DNA of 11,321 nt, taken from the NCBI GenBank assembly GCA_900553285.1, contig USCX01000041.1:1-11321 (forward strand). Direction: 5' to 3'. How positions within the stretch are numbered: the stretch's first letter is position 1; each line of letters begins with the position of its first letter. Shown in pieces: positions 1 to 6,787 of this stretch. The notes beneath the pieces were generated by a model that saw only the letters and a program-made list of their open reading frames with translations, was not told where the DNA came from and searched no databases. A program made the position numbers and the translations under genes. Source of the DNA: an uncultured Prevotella sp. Lineage in GTDB: Bacteria > Bacteroidota > Bacteroidia > Bacteroidales > Bacteroidaceae.

Positions 1-164
1 GCAGCATCCCCGACTGGAGCATTATCATTGTGCGCAGCAACTTCAAACGAAACCAGCAGGAAAATCTGAAAAACCTCTCCCACTTCTTCAAGGAATACGC
101 CCCGCGCCAGGATAGAAGTGATACAGTCCGCCTTCATCCATGCTCTGCCTGTCAAACGGCGTAA
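1..164 (+). CDS. 3' end of an unrecognised protein (partial)
   Basis: An open frame enters from the left edge with codons starting at base 3 and stops at TAA 162-164, giving the last 53 residues of a protein. The first ~35 residues read like real coding sequence: a hydrophobic run (WSIIIV) and then a charged, probably helical stretch (NFKRNQQENLKNLSHFFKEY). The last ~15 residues, with two Cys, look less constrained, so the natural end may lie further upstream in an ancestor, with the tail picked up by read-through into the following gap. No family can be assigned from so little. The gene converges on ksgA across a 294-base gap. The other two plus-strand frames stop within about the first 115 bases and look less protein-like. 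Confidence 0.5.
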   Translation, partial: SIPDWSIIIVRSNFKRNQQENLKNLSHFFKEYAPRQDRSDTVRLHPCSACQTA

Positions 165-212
165 GTGAATCTAATCGAGAGGCGCGTCCCGACACACAGG
201 TAAGAGTTTCGC

Positions 213-247
213 ACCGACATACTTGAATATCAAGAAAATATGTCGGT
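213..247. repeat. Inverted repeat / stem-loop in the gap downstream of ksgA
   Basis: The arms ACCGACATA (213-221) and TATGTCGGT (239-247) are perfectly complementary. A second perfect stem, CTTGA (222-226) with TCAAG (230-234), stacks on the first, with a 3-base loop (ATA) and a 4-base AAAA bulge on the right side. This 14-pair bulged hairpin sits between two convergent genes and could protect or define a transcript end. There is no U-run after it on either strand, so I do not call it a Rho-independent terminator. Confidence 0.6.
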
Positions 248-307
248 CCACGTAGCGCACTCGCACACATTCCACCCCTCAGGTGCCACAACCCATACAG
301 AAGGTGC

Positions 308-332
308 CGGTCATACTTCGGTTGTCTGACCG
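308..332. repeat. Short inverted repeat in the same gap
   Basis: CGGTCA (308-313) and TGACCG (327-332) are perfect 6-base arms around 13 bases. The right arm overlaps the third ACCGACA copy of the region. Such a short repeat could arise by chance. Its value lies in its clustering with the 213-247 hairpin. Confidence 0.35.
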
Positions 333-458
333 ACACAATAGATCAGATCAATGATACCACAGCCATTCTGTCACCTACCTGAACCCTTCGGGATGGACCC
401 AAGTTCTCACACCTGTTCAGACCCATTATCCGGACCTTGTGCCGACCCACGGTGAGGT

Positions 459-1271
459 TCACCGGCTTACTTCTTCCATGATTTCGTTGGTCAGCGCCAC
501 AAACTGTTCGACGCTGAGTTGCTCGGGCCGCTGTTGCAACAGGGGACGAGCCAGGAACGCAGCATGGTCGCAGCCCGGCTTTCCGGCATCAAGTTGGGCC
601 AAAAGCGAACGCAACGGGCCGCGCATCATCTTACGCCGCTGCTGAAAAACATGTTTCACCACGCGCCTGAACATGCCTTCATCACATCCAAGATGGGTTC
701 GACTGTTCCGTTCCAACCGGATAACCGCACTACGCACCTTGGGAGGCGGGTTGAACACGCCGGGTTCTACCGTAAAAAGATAATTTACGTCATACCATGC
801 CTGCACAAATACACTCAATATGCCGTAAGTACGGCTTCCGGGAGGTGCAGCCAAACGAAGAGCCACCTCACGCTGAACCATTCCCGTACAACACGGAATG
901 AGGCCCTTGTTCTCGAGGAGCTTGAAAAAGATCTGACTGCTGATGTTATAAGGATAATTGCCTGTGAGGACAAACGGCTGCCCGTCAAAAAGCCCATGCA
1001 GGTCAAGACGCAGGAAATCCCCTTCCACAATCGACCCGGACAAGCCTGGGAACGTCTGCCGCAGGTAGGCAATGCTCTCACGGTCAATTTCCACCACGCG
1101 CAGAGGGCGCTCCTTGGCCGCGAGATACTGCGTAAGCACGCCCATGCCGGGCCCCACTTCGAGCAAAGGCAGGGAGGGACAGGCATCCACGGTGTCAGCG
1201 ATGGCACGAGCCGTGGGCTGGTCGGTCAGGAAATGCTGGCCAAGGGCTTTTTTCGGACGTACGGACTTCAT
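459..1271 (-). CDS. ksgA: 16S rRNA (adenine1518-N6/adenine1519-N6)-dimethyltransferase KsgA/RsmA
   Basis: KsgA uses S-adenosylmethionine to dimethylate two neighbouring adenines in the 3'-terminal hairpin of 16S rRNA, late in small-subunit assembly in the cytoplasm. From the chosen ATG (1271-1269) the protein has 270 residues, normal for the family. Visible motifs are the N-terminal KKALGQHFL (7-15), SAM motif I LEVGPGMG (37-44), the acidic ribose-binding VVEID (59-63), the NYPYNISS catalytic motif (105-112, equivalent to N-L-P-Y), and the C-terminal basic helical domain with FQQRRKMMR. The frame stays open upstream to an ATG at 1367, but that codon lies inside the promoter -7 element (1365-1372), so the 32 extra residues are very unlikely to be translated. 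The gene is divergent from the UPF0104 gene, and the facing promoters are about 60 bases apart. The family identity is secure. Confidence 0.96.
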   Translation of the reverse strand: MKSVRPKKALGQHFLTDQPTARAIADTVDACPSLPLLEVGPGMGVLTQYLAAKERPLRVVEIDRESIAYLRQTFPGLSGSIVEGDFLRLDLHGLFDGQPFVLTGNYPYNISSQIFFKLLENKGLIPCCTGMVQREVALRLAAPPGSRTYGILSVFVQAWYDVNYLFTVEPGVFNPPPKVRSAVIRLERNSRTHLGCDEGMFRRVVKHVFQQRRKMMRGPLRSLLAQLDAGKPGCDHAAFLARPLLQQRPEQLSVEQFVALTNEIMEEVSR

Positions 1272-1364
1272 CTTCGGTGACTTGTTGGCAGACTCCTGCC
1301 GGCAAGGGCTTTGCTTTGCCCAACCTGTCGTTCCATACGGAACCGGCAAGAGATATCCTGCGTG

Positions 1365-1395
1365 CAAAGTTAATGTTTTTCGGCTTTAAGACAAA
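1365..1395 (-). promoter_or_regulatory. Bacteroidota-type promoter for ksgA
   Basis: Read on the minus strand, TTTG (1395-1392) is followed after exactly 19 bases by TAACTTTG (1372-1365), which matches the TTTG / TAnnTTTG consensus of the Bacteroidota primary sigma factor in every fixed position. Transcription should begin near 1358, leaving a leader of roughly 85-90 bases before the ksgA ATG at 1271. Confidence 0.85.
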
Positions 1396-1432
1396 AAGGT
1401 ACGCTGACGACGGCATATTTCAAAGGGCAAAC

Positions 1433-1464
1433 GCTGACCGTATGGCAGTTTTTCACTACATTTG
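1433..1464 (+). promoter_or_regulatory. Candidate Bacteroidota-type promoter for the UPF0104-pepD transcript
   Basis: TACATTTG (1457-1464) fits the -7 consensus TAnnTTTG in all fixed positions. The -33 box is weak: GCTG at 1433-1436 with 20-base spacing keeps only the TG core. A start near 1471 would give a leader of about 90 bases before the ATG at 1560. It is back to back with the ksgA promoter. Confidence 0.65.
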
Positions 1465-1559
1465 CTGCGTCCAGAAAGCCGAGAGGCCCGGAAAACGTGC
1501 TCATGCGGCCGACGACATAAAATTACAGACAACCGCATCCGGGACTTAGACTCTCTGAT

Positions 1560-2606
1560 ATGAACACAGCAAGAAAAAGAGTACAGATGATTCACGCGCT
1601 GAAAACCCTGTTGAAACTGGGACTTCCCTTTGCGTTGGGCGCCGGCATCCTCTGGTGGATGTACCGCGAAGCAGATTGGAGAAGAATTTGGACAACAGTG
1701 TGTACGATGCGATGGGAGTGGATGCTGGCATCAATGGTTTTCGGCGTAATGCCCCAAGTTCTCCGCGCCTTGCGCTGGCAACAGGCCCTGGCCCCATTAG
1801 GTGAGCACCCGCGGAAGCGTACGTGCGTCAACGCCATTTTCCTTTCGTATGCGGCCAGTTTGGTCATCCCCCGCATGGGCGAAGTGACGCGGTGCGGCAC
1901 GCTCAAAGAACGTGAAGGCACTTCGTTCACCCATTCACTGGGCACCGTGGTGACGGAACGGGCCGTCGACTCGTTGGTACTGCTGCTCTTCACCGGAGTC
2001 GCCTTTCTCATCCAACTGCCGATGCTGGTCCGCTTTCTCGAACAGACCGGCACCGACCTCAGCACGACCTTGGGACGCTTCACCAGTACAGGATACGTAG
2101 TGACGGGCATCTGCCTCATTGCCCTCGGAAGCGGCCTCTACCTTCTCATCAGCCGCCTCGAAGCATTCAGCCGCGCCCGCGGCGTGTTTCTCAGCCTGTG
2201 GGCCGGCATCATGTCGCTGCGCGACGTAAGGCGCCCCCTGCTCTACATCGCCTATTCCGTCGGCATCTGGATTGCCTATTTCCTGCACTTCTATCTGGCT
2301 TTCTTCTGTTTCGACTTTACGTCAGGCATCGGCCCGGGCGCCGCGTTAGCCATCTTCTGCGTGGGCTCGTTCGCCGTGCTCGTCCCCACCCCCAACGGGG
2401 CAGGGCCATGGCATTTTGCCGTAAAAACGATGCTTGTGCTCTATGGCGTGGCCGACCTGGCGGCCGCAGATTTCGCCTTGGTCGTCCACACGCTCCAAAC
2501 GATGCTCATCGTCGTAGTCGGCGTCTATGCCCTTATCGACTTGCAATTCATCCGTCGCAGGGTGGCCCTGCCCCATGCGGCCACTGCGACCTCAAACGAC
2601 TTTTAA
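1560..2606 (+). CDS. Flippase-like integral membrane protein, UPF0104 / lysylphosphatidylglycerol synthase TM-region family
   Basis: The protein has 348 residues and 7-8 hydrophobic segments. They lie roughly at 19-35, 52-70, 87-100, 125-145, 172-192, 225-248, 253-275 and 310-332. It matches the polytopic family that forms the flippase half of MprF but is found alone in many bacteria and archaea. Signature features are the R-M-G-E-x-x-R block after the third segment, the T-E-R-A-x-D-S motif, and a PTPNGAG loop late in the protein (usually P-x-P-G-G-x-G). No soluble aminoacyl-transferase domain follows, so it cannot make lysyl-PG by itself. The lipid it handles is unknown, and moving or sensing a polar lipid or lipid-linked sugar is a family-level inference. 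An alternative ATG at 1587, directly after an A/G-rich stretch (1571-1581), would remove 9 residues. pepD follows after 12 bases, so the two are probably co-transcribed. Confidence 0.88.
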   Translation: MNTARKRVQMIHALKTLLKLGLPFALGAGILWWMYREADWRRIWTTVCTMRWEWMLASMVFGVMPQVLRALRWQQALAPLGEHPRKRTCVNAIFLSYAASLVIPRMGEVTRCGTLKEREGTSFTHSLGTVVTERAVDSLVLLLFTGVAFLIQLPMLVRFLEQTGTDLSTTLGRFTSTGYVVTGICLIALGSGLYLLISRLEAFSRARGVFLSLWAGIMSLRDVRRPLLYIAYSVGIWIAYFLHFYLAFFCFDFTSGIGPGAALAIFCVGSFAVLVPTPNGAGPWHFAVKTMLVLYGVADLAAADFALVVHTLQTMLIVVVGVYALIDLQFIRRRVALPHAATATSNDF

Positions 2607-2618
2607 CCTCTTACCACT

Positions 2619-4076
2619 ATGACTGAAATCAAAGACTTACAACCCGCCGCCGTCTGGCGTCATTTTCACGCCCTCACGCGCGTGCCCCGCCCCTCCGGAC
2701 ATGTAGAGAAAGTGCAACAGTTCCTTCTCGACTTTGCCCGCAGAACCGGAATAGAAGCCTTCCTCGACAAAGCGGGGAACGTGGTGATGCGCAAAGGCGC
2801 CACTCCGGGCATGGAGAACCGCAAGACGGTCACGTTACAGGCCCACATGGATATGGTGCCGCAGAAACTCAGCAGCAGCACACACAACTTCGAGACCGAC
2901 CCCATCGAAACCTACATCGACGGCGAATGGGTGAAAGCCCGCGGCACGACCCTCGGTGCTGACGACGGCATGGGAGTGGCAACCATCATGGCTGTCATGG
3001 AGGACAAGAACCTGCGTCACGGCCCGCTCGAAGGCTTCATCACTGTCGACGAGGAAACCACCATGTTCGGCGTCAACCACATGGATGCCAACACGCTCAA
3101 AGGCGACATCCTGCTCAACCTCGACAACGAGACCGAAGGCGAAATGGTCATCGGGTCAGCCGGAGGCGTCAACCTGACGGCTACGATGGAATTTTCGACC
3201 GCCGCCCCAGAAACGACAGACGCCGCCCTGAAAGTAAGCCTCAGCGGGTTGCGTGGCGGCCATTCCGGACTGGAAATCAATGAAGGCCGCGCCAACGCCA
3301 ACAAACTCATGGCCCGCCTGGCCGCCGACGCCGTGTCGGAATATGAAGCCTGCCTGGCTTCGTGGGAGGGCGGAAACATGCGCAACGCCATTCCCCGCGA
3401 CTGCGAAACCGTCTTCACCCTCCCTCCCGAAAACATCGAGGCCTTCAAAGAAAGCATAGAAGAATGGCATAAAATCTTCGCCGCCGAATACGAAGGCATA
3501 GAACCGGGGCTCACGCTCACATGCGAAGATGTCGTACTGCCCGCCCACATCATACCGGCCGAAGTGCAGGACAACCTGATCGACGCCATCATGGCTTGCC
3601 ACAACGGGGTGATGCGCTACATCCCGGCCATACCGGAAATTGTCGAAACCTCGTCCAACCTTGCCATCGTCCACATCTCACAAGGCAAAGCGATGTTCAA
3701 AGTGCTTATCCGTTCCTCACGCGACTCCATGCGCGACTGCTGCGCCGACACCCTGACTGCGGCCTTCGCCATGGCCGGCATGTCGGTCGAGCTCGACGGC
3801 CAATACCCCGCCTGGCAGCCTAACCCGGACAGCGAGATCGTCGGCATCATGGAAAACCTCTACAAGGACCTCTTCCACACGGACAATAAGGTGCAAGTGG
3901 TTCATGCCGGATTAGAATGCGGCGTCATCGGCGCGCTCTATCCCAAGATGGACATGGTCAGCTTCGGCCCGACATTACGTTCGCCCCACACTCCCGACGA
4001 ACGCTGCCATATCCCAAGTGTCGAGAAGTATTACCGCTTTGTCACAGCCACTCTCGAAAACATCCCGGAAAAGTAA
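2619..4076 (+). CDS. pepD: Xaa-His (aminoacyl-histidine) dipeptidase, M20C metallopeptidase
   Basis: PepD is a cytoplasmic di-zinc peptidase that splits Xaa-His (carnosine-like) and other dipeptides, recovering amino acids from peptide uptake or protein turnover. The 485-residue length is typical. All expected metal and catalytic positions are present: H76 and D78 in QAHMDMVPQ, bridging D115 in GADDGMG, catalytic E145 with E146 in DEETT, zinc-binding D169 in LNLDNE, and H457 in RSPHTPDE near the C-terminus. The lid/dimerisation insert begins around GLRGGHSGLEI. The start is the ATG 12 bases after the upstream stop and has no strong ribosome-binding sequence, which is normal for this phylum. 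The linkage to a flippase-like gene suggests shared transcription but no obvious functional tie. Confidence 0.94.
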   Translation: MTEIKDLQPAAVWRHFHALTRVPRPSGHVEKVQQFLLDFARRTGIEAFLDKAGNVVMRKGATPGMENRKTVTLQAHMDMVPQKLSSSTHNFETDPIETYIDGEWVKARGTTLGADDGMGVATIMAVMEDKNLRHGPLEGFITVDEETTMFGVNHMDANTLKGDILLNLDNETEGEMVIGSAGGVNLTATMEFSTAAPETTDAALKVSLSGLRGGHSGLEINEGRANANKLMARLAADAVSEYEACLASWEGGNMRNAIPRDCETVFTLPPENIEAFKESIEEWHKIFAAEYEGIEPGLTLTCEDVVLPAHIIPAEVQDNLIDAIMACHNGVMRYIPAIPEIVETSSNLAIVHISQGKAMFKVLIRSSRDSMRDCCADTLTAAFAMAGMSVELDGQYPAWQPNPDSEIVGIMENLYKDLFHTDNKVQVVHAGLECGVIGALYPKMDMVSFGPTLRSPHTPDERCHIPSVEKYYRFVTATLENIPEK

Positions 4077-4097
4077 GAAGACGCCCTTCTCCCCTGC

Positions 4098-4133
4098 CCC
4101 TGCCGCCCGTCCCCGGACGTCCGGCGGGCAGGG
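4098..4133. repeat. GC-rich inverted repeat between pepD and lolD
   Basis: The 122-base gap 4077-4198 contains arms CCCTGCC (4098-4104) and GGCAGGG (4127-4133). Between them is the 12-base palindrome CCGGACGTCCGG (4113-4124), and GCCCG (4105-4109) can pair with CGGGC (4125-4129). Several mutually exclusive GC-rich folds are possible. No U-run follows, so it may cause pausing or protect a 3' end rather than terminate. I see no TAnnTTTG promoter in the rest of the gap, so lolD may depend on read-through from upstream. Confidence 0.5.
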
Positions 4134-4198
4134 AATTCAGAAAGACATAGGCGCCTCCATCCGCCCCAAGGCTCACCACTTTCCTTTTCACCAACCCA

Positions 4199-4906
4199 AT
4201 GATTGAAGTCAAAGGCATCACTAAATCTTTCGGCTCGCTACAAGTCCTCAAAGGCATCGATCTCCACATCAACAAAGGCGAGATCGTCAGCATCATCGGG
4301 CCCAGCGGCGCAGGGAAGACCACCCTGCTGCAAATCATGGGCACCCTCTACCGTCCCGACAGCGGGTCGCTGCACATCGACGGCACCGACGTTCTCACCC
4401 TGAGCCGCCGCGAACTTGCACGGTTCCGCAACCGGCGTCTGGGCTTTGTGTTCCAGTTCCATCAGCTTCTGCCCGAATTCACCGCCTTGGAAAACATCAT
4501 GATTCCAGGACTGCTGGCCCACCGGCCGACACGCGAAGTCAAACAACGGGCAGAAGAATTGCTCGACTTCTTGGGCTTAGCCGCACGCGCCACTCACAAA
4601 CCGGCAGAACTTTCAGGCGGCGAACAACAGCGCGTAGCCGTGGCCCGCGCCCTCGTCAACGATCCGGCCATCATCCTGGCCGACGAGCCTTCGGGCAGTC
4701 TGGACAGCCAGAACAAAGCCGAGCTACACGCTCTTTTCTTCCGCCTGCGCGACCATTTCGGGCAGACATTCGTCATCGTCACCCATGACGAGGAACTCTC
4801 AAAAATGACCGACCGAACCATCCACATGGTCGACGGACACATCATGCCGACAACCTCCAACCCTTTCCAAGCCCCTGAAAATGAAAATAGCCAAGACCCT
4901 GACTGA
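4199..4906 (+). CDS. lolD: ABC transporter ATP-binding protein, LolD-like (lipoprotein release)
   Basis: This is a 235-residue single nucleotide-binding domain. It has Walker A GPSGAGKT (34-41), Q-loop Q86 in FQFHQLLPEF, ABC signature LSGGEQQR (138-145), Walker B IILADEP (158-164), a D-loop after SGSLD, and switch His196 in VIVTHDEE. The FxFHQLLPEFTALEN stretch is typical of LolD, the cytoplasmic ATPase that powers LolCE extraction of lipoproteins from the inner membrane. The related MacB/FtsE class of ATPases is the main alternative. No permease gene is adjacent, which is common for lolD in this phylum, where lolC/E-like genes often lie elsewhere. The last 26 bases overlap the start of cysK in another frame, which favours translational coupling. 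The C-terminal tail (about 20 residues, Asn/Pro/Glu-rich) lies outside the conserved domain. Confidence 0.88.
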   Translation: MIEVKGITKSFGSLQVLKGIDLHINKGEIVSIIGPSGAGKTTLLQIMGTLYRPDSGSLHIDGTDVLTLSRRELARFRNRRLGFVFQFHQLLPEFTALENIMIPGLLAHRPTREVKQRAEELLDFLGLAARATHKPAELSGGEQQRVAVARALVNDPAIILADEPSGSLDSQNKAELHALFFRLRDHFGQTFVIVTHDEELSKMTDRTIHMVDGHIMPTTSNPFQAPENENSQDPD

Positions 4907-5825
4907 CCTCATAGGCCACACCCCGTTGCTCTCGCTCGAACGATACAGCCGGGCAGCCGGACTCGAACGCCCCATCATAGCAAAACTCGAAATGAAGAAC
5001 CCGGGAGGAAGCGCAAAAGACCGGGCCGCCTTCTCCATGATTACCCAAGCCATGGAAAACGGATATCTGCGCCCCGGCGCCACCCTCATCGAGCCAACCA
5101 GCGGCAACATGGGGGTAGCCCTGGCATGGGTTGCCGTTGCCTTGGGGCTGAAAGCCATCATCGTCATGCCCGACACCATGAGCCGCGAACGTCGCGACCT
5201 CATTCGGGCCTACGATGCCGAGCTTCGCCTGTCGCCCGGCAAGGAAGGAATGGCCGGGGCCGTCAAGCTGGCCCAACAGCTCTGTCGCGAGACACCTGGC
5301 GCCGTCATCCTCGGTCAATTCGACAACCCGGCCAATCCGGCAGCCCACGCCCGCACGACCGCCCACGAAATTTGGAACGACACCGACGGGCAAGTCGACG
5401 CCCTCGTAGCCGGAGTAGGCACAGGAGGAACCATCAGCGGCACGAGCCATACCCTCAAAAAACTGAACGCGGGCATCCACATCGTCGCCGTGGAACCGGC
5501 CTCCTCCCCTCTGCTCAGCGAGGGGCGCTACGGCCCGCATCAGATTCAAGGCATCGGCGCCAACTTCATCCCTAAGAATTACGACGCTACGGCTGTGGAC
5601 GAGGTCATGACCGTCACCGACGACAACGCCATCCGGACAGCCCGCCTTCTGGCCGCGACCGAGGGCCTGCTGGCCGGCATCTCGTCTGGCGCAGCGCTCG
5701 ACGCAGCCACCCGCCTGGCTCTCCGCGATGACTTCCGCAGCAAGCAAATCGTCGTCATCCTACCCGATACAGGCGAACGCTACCTCTCGACCCGAGAATT
5801 CGACTTCGACAATCATCCCCTCTAA
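4881..5825 (+). CDS. cysK: PLP-dependent cysteine synthase (O-acetylserine sulfhydrylase)
   Basis: CysK joins O-acetyl-L-serine and sulfide to give cysteine and acetate in the cytoplasm. The 314-residue protein is a complete fold-type II PLP enzyme. The Schiff-base lysine is K46 in NPGGSAKDR, the phosphate-binding loop is GTGGTISG, and the C-terminal GISSGAA contains the serine that contacts the PLP ring nitrogen. The substrate-binding loop reads PTSGNMG (72-78), where nearly all classical CysK/CysM enzymes have PTSGNTG; M77 replaces the threonine. This may tune substrate choice (sulfide, cysteine or another nucleophile) or simply mark a lineage. A cystathionine beta-synthase-like or diaminopropionate-type enzyme is possible but less likely given the overall similarity to CysK. 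The ATG lies inside lolD (26-base overlap). No cysE gene is in the window. Confidence 0.88.
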   Translation: MKIAKTLTDLIGHTPLLSLERYSRAAGLERPIIAKLEMKNPGGSAKDRAAFSMITQAMENGYLRPGATLIEPTSGNMGVALAWVAVALGLKAIIVMPDTMSRERRDLIRAYDAELRLSPGKEGMAGAVKLAQQLCRETPGAVILGQFDNPANPAAHARTTAHEIWNDTDGQVDALVAGVGTGGTISGTSHTLKKLNAGIHIVAVEPASSPLLSEGRYGPHQIQGIGANFIPKNYDATAVDEVMTVTDDNAIRTARLLAATEGLLAGISSGAALDAATRLALRDDFRSKQIVVILPDTGERYLSTREFDFDNHPL

Positions 5826-5838
5826 CCTGCCCATTCAC

Positions 5839-6681
5839 ATGCCTATTCAATTAGGGCGCTGGAACGACCTGCCCATCACGCGCTTTACCGACCACGGAGC
5901 CTACCTCGACGGAGGCGAAACGGGTGAACTGCTGATGCCCCGTAACTACGTGACCTCCGACATGCGTCCCGGAGACATCGTACACGTATTCGTCTATCTG
6001 GACCAGGAAGAACGTCTGGTCGGCACCACCGAACAGCCGCTGGCCCAAGTGGGCGAATTCGCTTTCCTGCGTGTCGCCTGGGTCAACCAGTTCGGTGCCT
6101 TCCTCGACTGGGGGCTCATGAAAGACCTGTTCGTCCCGTTCAGCGAACAGAAACGCAATATGACGCGAGGAAACGCATACCTCGTTCATATTCACATTGA
6201 CCCGGAAACCCACCGCATCGTAGGCTCCGCCAAAATTGAGCACTACCTTGAACCTGCCTCCCCGAACTATCACAAAGACCGCGAAGTGGATGCCCTCATC
6301 TGGCAACGCAGCCCCTTGGGCTTCAAAGTGATTGTGGACAACCGCTATGCGGGCCTCATCTACGACGACCAAATCTACACTGAACTCCACACGGGCGACC
6401 GTATCCGCGCCTTCGTCATGCAGTCACGCCCGGACGGCAAGCTCGACCTCTCAACGCAACGTCTGGGCAAAGGACGCTTCCGTGACTTCTCAGAAACGCT
6501 CCTCCATAAATTGGAAGCGGCCGGAGGATTCCTGCCATTCACTGACAAGACCGACGCCGAAGTCATAGCCGAACATTTCCAGGTTAGCAAAAAGACATTC
6601 AAGCGCGCCGTCGGCACACTTTACAGGCAACACCTCATCCTCATCCAGAGCGACGGCATTTCGCTAATCGGTACAGAATAA
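5839..6681 (+). CDS. cvfB: S1-domain RNA-binding protein of the CvfB/YitL family
   Basis: The 280-residue protein has the CvfB plan: three S1-like beta-barrel RNA-binding modules (about 5-65, 70-135 and 145-205), each with a G-A-Y/F-L-D or G-L-I-type strand, then a C-terminal winged helix (about 220-275) with a recognition-helix-like VSKKTFKRAVGTLYR. CvfB was first described as a virulence regulator in Staphylococcus, and family members bind RNA. The role in Bacteroidota is not established. The frame is open back to an ATG at 5728 inside cysK, but that extension is low-complexity Ser/Thr-rich shadow sequence. The ATG at 5839, 13 bases after the cysK stop, starts directly at the first S1 strand and is chosen. 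The gene is probably co-transcribed with lolD and cysK. Confidence 0.86.
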   Translation: MPIQLGRWNDLPITRFTDHGAYLDGGETGELLMPRNYVTSDMRPGDIVHVFVYLDQEERLVGTTEQPLAQVGEFAFLRVAWVNQFGAFLDWGLMKDLFVPFSEQKRNMTRGNAYLVHIHIDPETHRIVGSAKIEHYLEPASPNYHKDREVDALIWQRSPLGFKVIVDNRYAGLIYDDQIYTELHTGDRIRAFVMQSRPDGKLDLSTQRLGKGRFRDFSETLLHKLEAAGGFLPFTDKTDAEVIAEHFQVSKKTFKRAVGTLYRQHLILIQSDGISLIGTE

Positions 6682-6703
6682 ACCGGAAACAATCCGGACA
6701 AAG

Positions 6704-6734
6704 TTGGTCAGGCCGTCAGTTTTTGCTACCTTCG
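6704..6734 (+). promoter_or_regulatory. Candidate Bacteroidota-type promoter for the glycosyltransferase gene
   Basis: TTGG (6704-6707), 19 bases, then TACCTTCG (6727-6734) matches the TTG / TAnnTTTG architecture with one mismatch in the -7 box (C for the last T). Transcription would begin near 6741, giving a leader of about 118 bases before the ATG at 6859. That leader contains the hairpin at 6788-6817. The promoter lies just 22 bases after the cvfB stop. Confidence 0.6.
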
Positions 6735-6787
6735 CCCGACATCGAATGAACATTCTTGTTTTTCATCTCTATATAAGTTCTGTAAAG

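Larger units (their letters stand above)
165..458. other. 294-base intergenic region between convergent genes
   Basis: No convincing gene is visible here. The stretch carries several short inverted repeats: 213-247, 308-332, and a small perfect one at 450-464 (CGGTGA, 3-base loop, TCACCG) that runs over the ksgA stop codon. The heptamer ACCGACA occurs at 213-219, inverted at 241-247, and again at 329-335 (within GACCGACACA). A minus-strand open frame of 82 codons covers 88-336, but it runs into the upstream gene and through the hairpin, has an unusual Cys/Trp-rich composition and resembles no family I know. No T-rich tract marks a classical intrinsic terminator. The region could hold factor-independent 3' ends for both neighbours, or a dispersed repeat. 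Confidence 0.5.

Noticed and set aside
88..336. Minus-strand 82-codon open frame left of ksgA
   Set aside because: It overlaps the partial upstream gene, runs through the 213-247 hairpin, has a Cys/Trp-rich composition and belongs to no family I recognise. It is kept only as part of the repeat-bearing gap, not as a gene.
341..460. Possible tRNA or small RNA in the gap near 380-440
   Set aside because: I checked both strands for a cloverleaf with a T-loop and acceptor stem and found none; only short stems remain.
519..1280. Long plus-strand open frame (253 codons) opposite ksgA
   Set aside because: It is fully antisense to a gene with clear KsgA motifs, and its translation shows no family resemblance; GC-rich codon structure keeps the opposite strand open.
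1272..1367. N-terminal extension of KsgA to the ATG at 1367
   Set aside because: The upstream ATG lies in the promoter -7 element and the added residues are not part of the family; the ATG at 1271 is used.
5728..5838. N-terminal extension of CvfB into cysK
   Set aside because: The extra 37 residues are a Ser/Thr-rich shadow of cysK; the conserved S1 domain begins at the ATG at 5839.
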